Origin: Bacteroidota bacterium
GTDB lineage: Bacteria > Bacteroidota > Bacteroidia > Chitinophagales > LD1
Length of the DNA: 6,282 nucleotides
Assembly: GCA_023428205.1 (NCBI GenBank)
Contig: JAEYZB010000225.1
Location: forward strand, 1 to 6,282
Direction: 5' to 3'
Position numbers and translations under genes: made by a program. Below the pieces are notes generated by a model. That model saw nothing but the letters and a program-made list of their open reading frames with translations, was not told where the DNA came from and searched no databases. Positions 1 to 5,062 of the stretch are shown in pieces (positions within the stretch are counted from its first letter, which is position 1; every line of letters starts with the position of its first letter).

Positions 1-78
1 GTGTATAATCATGGCAATGCCCATCAACAAATACACCACACGGATAACGGTCCAATTTTTCAGAATTCGTTCTTTCAT
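1..78 (-). CDS. Small membrane protein, N-terminal fragment (window edge)
   Basis: This open frame begins with ATG at 78-76 and runs without a stop for 26 codons to the window edge, so only its N-terminus is visible. The visible part is a short basic start (MKERILKNW) followed by a hydrophobic stretch that looks like the start of a first membrane segment. The start lies only 2 bases after the TAA of the upstream rhodanese gene (81-83), so translational coupling and co-transcription are likely. It resembles the short two-helix membrane proteins that accompany rhodanese genes in Bacteroidota, but the diagnostic C-terminal half is outside the window. Its function is unknown; a role in membrane sulfur handling is inferred from neighbours only. 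Confidence 0.7.
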   Translation of the reverse strand, partial: MKERILKNWTVIRVVYLLMGIAMIIH

Positions 79-80
79 TT

Positions 81-392
81 TTATCGATTTAATTTGTGTT
101 TTAAGCTGCTCCAACCACCACCATTGTATACGGTGTAGCCTTTGCTTTGCAGCAAATTTTTTGCAGAAGAACTTCGCATTCCGCTTGCACAGCAAGTAAT
201 AATCGGCACTTCTTTTTTGAAGTGCAACAGATGATTATGCAAATTGTTCAGCGGAATGTTCTGCGAACCTTTGATGTGTCCGCTCTTGTATTCTCCTTGT
301 GTGCGAACATCCACAATTACGGCACCATTTTCTACTAATTCGGCATAATCAACAGATGAACCACCGAACAAATTTTTCAAAAAGTCTAACAT
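81..392 (-). CDS. Single-domain rhodanese-like sulfurtransferase (cytoplasmic)
   Basis: This 103-residue protein is one rhodanese domain with no signal peptide or membrane segment. Rhodaneses carry sulfane sulfur as a persulfide on a loop cysteine and pass it to acceptors. Visible hallmarks are VDVRTQGEY (27-35), GxxNIPLN (42-49), the active loop C68-ASGM-R73-S74, and the C-terminal YNGGGW (89-94). A second cysteine, C67, sits directly before the catalytic one, as in the neighbouring rhodanese at 396-680. Loop position 2 is Ala rather than the Arg of classical CRxGxR thiosulfate enzymes, so the preferred donor may differ. The start lies 3 bases after the stop of that upstream rhodanese, and the next gene begins 2 bases after this stop, indicating an operon. 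Family assignment is firm; substrate is not known. Confidence 0.93.
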   Translation of the reverse strand: MLDFLKNLFGGSSVDYAELVENGAVIVDVRTQGEYKSGHIKGSQNIPLNNLHNHLLHFKKEVPIITCCASGMRSSSAKNLLQSKGYTVYNGGGWSSLKHKLNR

Positions 393-395
393 CGT

Positions 396-680
396 TTATT
401 TATTTTGAGATTGACAAAAATTTACGTCTAACCACGAACCTCCATTATAACACTCAATACCCTTTTGTGACAGCAAATATGCGGCTTGTCCGCTTCGATT
501 TCCGCTTGCGCAACACAGCACTAACGGTTGTTTCAACTTTTTGATTTCTTCCACTCGTTCCGGAATTTCGTTCAACGGAATATTGATAGAGCCGCTTACA
601 CTTCCTCCCATAAACTCTCCAGGAGTCCGTACATCTATAATTGTGCATGCGTTGTCTTTGATGATTTTTTCTACATTCAT
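396..680 (-). CDS. Single-domain rhodanese-like sulfurtransferase (cytoplasmic)
   Basis: This 94-residue protein consists almost entirely of one rhodanese domain. It has IIDVRTPGEF (14-23), INIPLNEIP (32-40), the active loop C57-ASGN-R62-S63 and YNGGSW (78-83). Like its downstream neighbour it has a vicinal pair C56-C57; C57 is the expected persulfide-forming residue. A further cysteine lies at 89, near the C-terminus. It shares many identities with both the rhodanese at 81-392 and the membrane-anchored one at 1107-1481, suggesting local duplication and divergence. It starts 12 bases after the DUF6132 gene with an A/T-rich leader and no Shine-Dalgarno sequence. A role in intracellular sulfane-sulfur transfer is inferred from the family and from the fusion enzyme encoded in the same run. 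Confidence 0.93.
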   Translation of the reverse strand: MNVEKIIKDNACTIIDVRTPGEFMGGSVSGSINIPLNEIPERVEEIKKLKQPLVLCCASGNRSGQAAYLLSQKGIECYNGGSWLDVNFCQSQNK

Positions 681-692
681 ATTTATTATAGT

Positions 693-896
693 TTAATTGT
701 TTGCGTTTTCTTTTTTAAACATACTGAAAAGCAATCCCCCCATTAATGCACCATACAGTGTGCTGTTTAGCGGTTTGGAAGTGATGGCGCAAGTGCCGTT
801 TACACAGCCCACAAATTGGTAATACAAATAACCGCCTACTGCTCCAACGATTATCCCGATAGTCGTGAGCCAGTATTTTTTAATAAACAGTTTCAT
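693..896 (-). CDS. DUF6132-type small membrane protein with conserved-looking Cys pair
   Basis: This is a 67-residue membrane protein of the kind annotated as DUF6132 in Bacteroidota. It has a basic start (MKLFIKKYW), a first hydrophobic helix (about 11-29), a short loop with C31 and C36 (GCVNGTCAITSKP), and a second helix (about 46-60) ending in FKKEN. The frame can be extended upstream to 941, but the ATG at 896 gives the membrane-protein N-terminus expected for the family and overlaps the upstream TGA as ATGA (893-896), so 896 is chosen. The two loop cysteines at the membrane surface could hold or relay sulfane sulfur, but that is a guess from the rhodanese context; the family has no established function known to me. 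Confidence 0.85.
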   Translation of the reverse strand: MKLFIKKYWLTTIGIIVGAVGGYLYYQFVGCVNGTCAITSKPLNSTLYGALMGGLLFSMFKKENANN

Positions 897-1096
897 GGCT
901 TTTCTTTTGAATTGATGCCAAATGGTACATACAAAGGGCAAAAGCCGATAATGGACGTGAGTATAAACACTGCGGCTAACGCGCCTAACACGATTGCGAA
1001 TGTTCCTGAAATGACGTTTGTGAAATACAAAACCCCGATGAGAACTGCAATCAAAATGCGGATTTTTTTGTCTAATGATCCCATGTTTGTTTTCAT
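893..1096 (-). CDS. DUF2892 (YgaP-like transmembrane domain) membrane protein
   Basis: This 67-residue protein matches the DUF2892 / YgaP transmembrane-domain pattern. It has an N-terminal polar segment with MGSLDKKIR (5-13), two hydrophobic helices (about 13-30 and 33-50) and the family ending GFCPLYVPFGI (51-61) with C53. In E. coli YgaP a rhodanese domain is fused to this membrane domain; here the two parts are separate genes in one run, with a membrane rhodanese immediately upstream (10-base gap). The second Met (position 5, ATG at 1084-1082) is an alternative start. The stop overlaps the next start by 4 bases, so co-translation with the DUF6132 gene is likely. Partnering one of the rhodaneses at the membrane is inferred. 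Confidence 0.88.
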   Translation of the reverse strand: MKTNMGSLDKKIRILIAVLIGVLYFTNVISGTFAIVLGALAAVFILTSIIGFCPLYVPFGINSKEKP

Positions 1097-1106
1097 AGCT
1101 TTATTT

Positions 1107-1481
1107 TTATTTATGATTTACTAATTCATTTACTTTTTCCCATGTTCCGCCATTGATTACATTCTTGAATCCATTTTGTTCTAAAATATTTTTGGCTTGG
1201 CCACTGCGGTTTCCGCTTCGACAAAACACTACGATTTTTTTCTTCCCGTTAAACTCCTTGAGTCGGTTCGGTACTTCGCCAAGCGGAATATTTACAGCGC
1301 CTTTCGCGCTACCGTCCGCAAATTCGGCAGGAGTTCGGACATCCACCAAAAAGGCGCCTTCTTTTACTGCCTGTGCCACTTCAGGATTACTGGTTTGCGC
1401 GAAACCGTTTTTGAAAAAGAAGCCGATTAAGGCTATTGCGATAATCGAATAGAAAATCAGTTTAATACTTTGCTTTGACAT
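1107..1481 (-). CDS. Membrane-anchored or exported rhodanese
   Basis: This 124-residue rhodanese has an N-terminal hydrophobic segment (about 7-23) after a basic start, followed by a full domain: FLVDVRTPAEF (44-54), VNIPLGEVP (63-71), the loop C87-RSGN-R92-S93 and INGGTW (109-114). The N-terminus could be an uncleaved anchor or a signal peptide (GFA at 26-28 is a possible cleavage site), so the domain probably lies in the periplasm or at its face. Its loop CRSGNRS has the second-position Arg typical of thiosulfate-using rhodaneses and differs from the CCASG loops downstream. C87 is the only cysteine. There is no internal Met, so the ATG at 1481 is the start; it lies 25 bases inside the end of the upstream fusion-enzyme gene in another frame. 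Confidence 0.92.
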   Translation of the reverse strand: MSKQSIKLIFYSIIAIALIGFFFKNGFAQTSNPEVAQAVKEGAFLVDVRTPAEFADGSAKGAVNIPLGEVPNRLKEFNGKKKIVVFCRSGNRSGQAKNILEQNGFKNVINGGTWEKVNELVNHK

Positions 1482-2866
1482 ACGAAATTTGTTTTAGGGA
1501 TATTTGTTAATGAAATTGCTTTGAATCCACCTTCAACTTCGGTGAAGTTTCGATAGCCACGCGCCTGCAAAATGCTTGCGGCAATCATACTTCTGTAGCC
1601 GCCTGCACAATGCAAGTAAAAGTGTTCTTGTGGGTTGATATTTTTAATCCAGTCGTTGATATATGCAAGCGGTTTGCTGTATGCTTCTTCTACGTGTTCG
1701 GCTGCGTATTCGCTCTCTTTGCGAACATCCACTATTTTGCAGTCAGTATTGAATAATGAAGCAAATGTTTCGGCAGAAATACGGTTTACGGTATCGATTT
1801 CTTTTCCGGCATTTTCCCAAGCCGAAAAACCGCCTTCCAAATAACCCAACACATTATCGAAACCAATTCGACTCAAGCGGGTAATGGCTTCTTCTTGTTT
1901 GTCTTCGTCTGTTACCAATAAAATCGGTTGTTTCACATCCACGACTAATGCCCCCACCCAAGGAGCAAAATCTCCCGCTAAGCCGATATTTACGGACTGA
2001 GGAATAAAACCCCTCGAAAAAACGAGGTCGTTTCGGGTGTCTATAATCAATGCTCCGGTGCTTTCTGCCACAGCTTCAAATTCGGCAGGGGTCAAGGCAT
2101 TTAAGCCGTGTTGTAAAACCTTGTCAAAACTTTCATAGCCTTTTTTGTTCATCGCCACGTTCATTCCGAAATATCCCGGAGGAGGTAGCAGTCCGTCCGT
2201 AACCGCTTTTACAAAAGTGGATTTGTCCGGTTGGTTGAGTGCGTAATTTATCTTTTTCTGATTGCCCAGTGTATCTGCCGTTTCTTTCATCATATTTTTT
2301 CCGCAAGCAGAACCCGCACCGTGTGCCGGATATACCGTGATGTCGTCCGCAAGCGGAAGAATTTTTTGGTAAAGGCTGTCGTATAACAGCCCTGCCAATT
2401 CTTCCTGTGTCATGTGCGCTGCTTTCTGTGCCAAATCGGGACGCCCTACATCTCCCAAAAACAGGGTATCTCCACTGAACAACACTACGTCTTTCCCGGT
2501 TTCGTCAATCAATAAAAAACAGGAACTTTCCATCGTGTGCCCTGGAGTGTGCAACACTTTTATTTTTATACTGCCTAGTTCAAAAATCTGATTGTCTTCC
2601 GCAATGATGGCTTCAAATTCGGGTTTTGCGGTAGGTCCGTAGATAATTTTTGCTCCCGTTTTTTTCGCCAAATCCAAATGCCCGCTCACAAAATCTGCAT
2701 GAAAATGCGTTTCAAAAACGTATTTCAATTTTGCGTTGTCTTTTTGAAGACGGTCAATGTAGGGCCTTGTTTCTCGCAAAGGATCAATGATCGCGGCTTC
2801 TCCATCTGATATAATGTAATATGCACCTTGAGCTAAACAGCCCGTATAAATTTGTTCTACCTTCAT
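1457..2866 (-). CDS. Persulfide-dioxygenase-like MBL-fold protein fused to two rhodanese domains (CstB-like)
   Basis: This 469-residue protein has three domains. The N-terminal metallo-beta-lactamase fold (about 1-255) shows THFHADF (53-59), GHTMES (109-114), SGDTLF (131-136), GRPDL (141-145) and PAHGAG (180-185). By homology to ETHE1 persulfide dioxygenases, H54, H110 and D133 would bind the single Fe(II). The middle rhodanese (about 258-356) keeps IIDTR (274-278) but has V318-T319-D320 where a loop Cys would be, so it should be catalytically dead. The last rhodanese (about 363-458) has C420-AGGY-R425-S426 and should be active. This order matches S. aureus CstB, which oxidises persulfides and yields sulfite and thiosulfate. 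It starts a new transcription unit 92 bases after the methyltransferase gene, with its own operator and -7 element. A glyoxalase II label would be misleading. The in vivo donor is unproven. Confidence 0.92.
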   Translation of the reverse strand: MKVEQIYTGCLAQGAYYIISDGEAAIIDPLRETRPYIDRLQKDNAKLKYVFETHFHADFVSGHLDLAKKTGAKIIYGPTAKPEFEAIIAEDNQIFELGSIKIKVLHTPGHTMESSCFLLIDETGKDVVLFSGDTLFLGDVGRPDLAQKAAHMTQEELAGLLYDSLYQKILPLADDITVYPAHGAGSACGKNMMKETADTLGNQKKINYALNQPDKSTFVKAVTDGLLPPPGYFGMNVAMNKKGYESFDKVLQHGLNALTPAEFEAVAESTGALIIDTRNDLVFSRGFIPQSVNIGLAGDFAPWVGALVVDVKQPILLVTDEDKQEEAITRLSRIGFDNVLGYLEGGFSAWENAGKEIDTVNRISAETFASLFNTDCKIVDVRKESEYAAEHVEEAYSKPLAYINDWIKNINPQEHFYLHCAGGYRSMIAASILQARGYRNFTEVEGGFKAISLTNIPKTNFVCQSKVLN

Positions 2867-2885
2867 AGTTCATCTTTTGATGATG

Positions 2886-2893
2886 CAAAAATA
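2886..2893 (-). promoter_or_regulatory. Bacteroidota-type -7 promoter element for the fusion-enzyme unit
   Basis: Read on the minus strand this is TATTTTTG, a full match to TAnnTTTG. It lies 19 bases before the fusion-enzyme start codon. No good -33 TTTG is visible at the usual distance, which fits a promoter that needs an activator at the operator 22 bp upstream. The transcript would start near 2882, giving a leader of about 16 bases. Position is read directly; function is inferred. Confidence 0.6.
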
Positions 2894-2915
2894 GAGTGAG
2901 TCCCTCCCGATAACG

Positions 2916-2929
2916 GTTACTTTTGTTAC
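2916..2929. promoter_or_regulatory. Crp/Fnr-type operator before the fusion-enzyme gene
   Basis: On the minus strand this reads GTAAC-AAAA-GTAAC, one base away from the perfect inverted repeat GTAAC-N4-GTTAC found before the exporter gene; the left half extends to TGTAAC. Its centre (2922.5) is 36.5 bases from the end of the -7 element, placing it near -41 from the inferred transcript start, the class II activator position for Crp/Fnr proteins. The probable binder is the regulator encoded at 4422-5042. Confidence 0.6.
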
Positions 2930-2933
2930 ACAA

Positions 2934-2956
2934 AACGTTTAAAAAATGCAAACGTT
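2934..2956. repeat. Imperfect palindrome AACGTTT-N9-AAACGTT between two operon segments
   Basis: Seven-base arms (2934-2940 and 2950-2956) form an exact inverted repeat around a 9-base A-rich spacer. Each arm also contains the self-complementary AACGTT. The element sits directly after the methyltransferase stop and just upstream of the operator at 2916-2929. As RNA on the minus strand it would form a short AU-rich hairpin followed by TTTTG, making it at best a weak terminator. It could instead be a second protein-binding site. Confidence 0.35.
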
Positions 2957-2958
2957 AT

Positions 2959-3579
2959 TTATTTCTTCCTGAAACTGCAAAATACAAAATTTTGTATGGT
3001 ATCAAAAGGGGTTTTGTGGTTAATGGAGAAGCTGTCTGATTTTTCAAAATATTTTCCGAAAACATCTGTTAGAGACGTTTCAGAGTATTGTTTAATTTCT
3101 ATACCACTACATTTCTTGGGGCCTTGCTCCGAAAAAGTTCCGACAATTAAGACTCCATTAGAATTAATGTTTTGCTGTGCTGTTTTGATATAATTTGCAA
3201 TTTCTTTTTCATCTGTCAGAAAGTGAAAAGCGGCTCTGTCGTGCCAAAAATCATATTTCTCTGTCGGTTGAAAAGATGCTGCATCGGCTACAATCCATTT
3301 CACGGCAGTGGCTTTGTGTCCAAGTCGGATTTTTGCCCGTTTTACAGCGTTTTCAGAGATGTCTAAAACGGTAATATCGGTATAGCCTAATTGCAACAAA
3401 TAATCAACAAAAAAGCTGTCGCCACCGCCAATGTCAATAATTTTCGCGGTTAAAGGAACGCTAAATTGTTTAATAAAATATAGCGATGTTGTAGGATTGG
3501 GTTGATACCAGCTCACTTCATCCAGTTGCTTAGTTTCGTAAATGTTTTCCCAATGTTTTTTCCTGTCTAAAGTTTCCAT
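2959..3579 (-). CDS. Class I SAM-dependent methyltransferase, substrate unknown
   Basis: This 206-residue protein has a Rossmann-fold methyltransferase layout. It opens with HWENIYETK (9-17) and EVSWYQ (21-26), then motif I IIDIGGGDS (47-55), acidic motif II VLDIS (71-75, D73 expected to bind the SAM ribose), VADAASF (97-103), the family-specific WHDRAAFHFL (112-121) and GTFSEQGPKKCSGI (147-160). The last two blocks are recurrent in a poorly characterised bacterial family. It starts 2 bases after the exporter stop, so the two are co-transcribed and probably under the same operator. The sulfur-gene context suggests a thiol, sulfide or other sulfur or toxic-anion acceptor, but nothing in the sequence proves this. 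Family is sure, substrate is not. Confidence 0.88.
   Translation of the reverse strand: METLDRKKHWENIYETKQLDEVSWYQPNPTTSLYFIKQFSVPLTAKIIDIGGGDSFFVDYLLQLGYTDITVLDISENAVKRAKIRLGHKATAVKWIVADAASFQPTEKYDFWHDRAAFHFLTDEKEIANYIKTAQQNINSNGVLIVGTFSEQGPKKCSGIEIKQYSETSLTDVFGKYFEKSDSFSINHKTPFDTIQNFVFCSFRKK
2982..2997. repeat. Perfect 16-bp palindrome inside the methyltransferase 3' end
   Basis: The sequence is ATACAAAATTTTGTAT, fully self-complementary without a loop. It lies within the last codons of the methyltransferase gene, about 60 bp upstream of the fusion-enzyme operator. It may be chance in AT-rich coding DNA or a binding site; there is no independent support for function. Confidence 0.3.
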
Positions 3580-3581
3580 AA

Positions 3582-4373
3582 TTAATGAATAAAAAATTCT
3601 TTGATGATAATATAAATACCCATTGCTAACACAAACCAGCCGAAAGCGGATTTTAATTTCTTGCCGTCTATTTTGTGTGAAACAGAACTGCCCACTAAGA
3701 TGCCAATAACCGCAATGGCCGTAATGCTAAAAATCAGCTTCCAGTCAATAGCAATCGTGGACAATGAAAAAACAAAGCCCGAAAGTGAGTTAATCGAAAT
3801 AATGACTAAAGATGTGCCAATTGCCGATTTCATTGGCAATTTTAGAAAATGAATGAGTGCGGGAATAATTAAAAACCCTCCGCCAGCCCCAACCAAACCG
3901 GTAAGCATTCCAACAAAAAACCCTTCGAGAATCACAATGGGATAATTCATTGCTTGACCTTGATCTTTGTCTTCGGGAAGTTTGCTTTTAATCATATTAT
4001 AGGATGCCACAATCATCAATACGGCAAACAACAGTAACAGCAAAATGTCTTTTGTGATGGTGATGCCGCCAATGTGGAAAAGATATTGTGGAATAGCGGG
4101 AACAACAAACATACGTGTGAGAAAAACGGAAAAAATAGATGGAATGCCGAAAACGAAAACAGTTTTCAGGTTTATCAAGCGGTCTTTGAAATAAGAAAGA
4201 GAACCTGCAATGCTCGTGGTGCCAACAATGAAAAGAGAATAGACTGTTGCTTGGCCGGCTTCCACTCCGAATAAATATACCAAAACCGGAACGGTTAAAA
4301 TACTGCCCCCTCCACCGATTAAGCCGAGTGAAACCCCAATTAAAATTGATGCAAAATAGCCTATAATTTCCAT
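3582..4373 (-). CDS. TauE/SafE-family sulfite/sulfonate exporter
   Basis: This 263-residue integral membrane protein has the two-repeat structure of the TauE/SafE (formerly DUF81) family. Repeat one has GLIGGGGSILTVP (17-29) and repeat two GLVGAGGGFLIIP (159-171), each followed by hydrophobic helices, with roughly eight membrane segments overall. Family members are proposed to export sulfite, sulfoacetate or related organosulfur anions. Next to a persulfide-dioxygenase-like enzyme the likely cargo is sulfite or thiosulfate, as with the TauE-like protein near the S. aureus cst genes. It begins 48 bases after the regulator stop. The leader holds an operator (4412-4425) and a -7-like element (4382-4389), giving a very short predicted leader. 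The cargo is inferred from context. Confidence 0.92.
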   Translation of the reverse strand: MEIIGYFASILIGVSLGLIGGGGSILTVPVLVYLFGVEAGQATVYSLFIVGTTSIAGSLSYFKDRLINLKTVFVFGIPSIFSVFLTRMFVVPAIPQYLFHIGGITITKDILLLLLFAVLMIVASYNMIKSKLPEDKDQGQAMNYPIVILEGFFVGMLTGLVGAGGGFLIIPALIHFLKLPMKSAIGTSLVIISINSLSGFVFSLSTIAIDWKLIFSITAIAVIGILVGSSVSHKIDGKKLKSAFGWFVLAMGIYIIIKEFFIH

Positions 4374-4381
4374 ACAAAGTG

Positions 4382-4389
4382 CGAAGTTA
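4382..4389 (-). promoter_or_regulatory. -7-like promoter element for the exporter unit
   Basis: Read on the minus strand this is TAACTTCG, matching TAnnTTTG except for one base. On its own it would be weak. It is listed because it lies at exactly the same distance (22 bp) from the operator as the clear -7 element of the fusion-enzyme unit. The transcript would begin near 4378, only about 5 bases before the start codon at 4373. Confidence 0.45.
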
Positions 4390-4411
4390 CTTTACAGTTT
4401 ATCGGAGTTGC

Positions 4412-4425
4412 GTAACAAGAGTTAC
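4412..4425. promoter_or_regulatory. Crp/Fnr-type operator before the exporter gene
   Basis: This is the perfect inverted repeat GTAAC-AAGA-GTTAC, typical in size and layout of Crp/Fnr sites. Its centre (4418.5) lies 36.5 bases upstream of the end of the -7-like element. It covers the stop codon of the regulator gene (4422-4424), so the regulator would bind across the end of its own coding sequence. Confidence 0.65.
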
Positions 4426-5042
4426 ATAAGTACAATTTTATTTCTGCCGAGCTGTACATTGCCGTTTTCTTCCAACTGTTTCAATAGGCGGGAAACTACT
4501 ACACGAGCGGTTCCGAGTTCGTTGGCCAACTGTTCGTGTGTAATATTGATAGTGCTACTACCTGTTAGTTCTTGTTTTTTGCGAAGCAATGCGAGTAATC
4601 GTTCGTCCACTTTCTTGAAAGCAATTTCGTTTATCACTTCCAGCAATTCTTCGAAACGTTTGTGGTACAATCGGAAAATAAAGTCTAGCCATTGCGGATA
4701 TTCTTTTATCAGCAAGCCCACTTTATCTATTGGAATAAAAAGAATTTCCGTTGTTTCTTCTGCAACGGCTCTCACCTTGCTGGTGTCTTGGTGTAAGCCG
4801 CCCAAAAATGACATAATACAACTTTCTCCTGCTTTGATATAATACAGTAAAATCTCTCTGCCGTCTTCATCAATACGCATTACACGAATACTTCCTTTCG
4901 ATACAATCGGAATGGCTTTGATGTAGGTGTTTTCATTCAATATCACCTCGCCTTCGGAAAAGATTTTGGTAAACCCTAAATCCGCTAATTTTTCTCGTAG
5001 TTCTTTGGACGATTTGAATTCCGTTATTTCGTTCAGATTCAT
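4422..5042 (-). CDS. Crp/Fnr-family transcriptional regulator
   Basis: This 206-residue protein has an N-terminal cyclic-nucleotide-binding-type beta-roll (about 25-110, with GEVILNE at 31-37 and AGESCIMSFLGGL at 71-83), a long dimerisation helix (about 115-145) and a C-terminal winged helix-turn-helix. The HTH is THEQLANELGTARVVVSRLLKQLE (168-191). There is no N-terminal Cys cluster, so it is not an Fe-S FNR. The only cysteine is C75, in the beta-roll. The ligand pocket lacks an obvious cAMP phosphate-binding R-S pair. The frame can start at 5084, but that adds a 14-residue hydrophobic leader and overlaps rnc; ATG at 5042 gives a normal Crp/Fnr start. It lies at the head of the sulfur genes and is the probable activator at 4412-4425 and 2916-2929. 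The signal is unknown. Confidence 0.92.
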   Translation of the reverse strand: MNLNEITEFKSSKELREKLADLGFTKIFSEGEVILNENTYIKAIPIVSKGSIRVMRIDEDGREILLYYIKAGESCIMSFLGGLHQDTSKVRAVAEETTEILFIPIDKVGLLIKEYPQWLDFIFRLYHKRFEELLEVINEIAFKKVDERLLALLRKKQELTGSSTINITHEQLANELGTARVVVSRLLKQLEENGNVQLGRNKIVLM

Positions 5043-5062
5043 AAAGACAATGATAAAGAATA

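Noticed and set aside
897..941. Longer DUF6132 frame starting at 941.
   Set aside because: The extra residues are antisense-like sequence inside the DUF2892 gene; the ATGA overlap at 893-896 supports the start at 896.
1457..2866. Glyoxalase II (hydroxyacylglutathione hydrolase) label for the MBL-fold protein.
   Set aside because: Fusion to two rhodaneses and the sulfur context fit the persulfide dioxygenase branch; DF replaces the DH expected for the dinuclear glyoxalase II site.
3997..4377. 126-codon minus-strand frame overlapping the exporter gene.
   Set aside because: It is a +1 shadow rich in His, Phe and Arg; the TauE/SafE frame has both glycine-rich repeats intact.
4386..4395. Third Crp/Fnr box at GTTAC-TTTAC.
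   Set aside because: The spacing and half-site orientation are wrong, and it overlaps the predicted -7 element.
4408..4842. 144-codon plus-strand frame opposite the regulator gene.
   Set aside because: It is Ser/Cys-rich with no recognisable domain and lies antisense to a clear Crp/Fnr gene.
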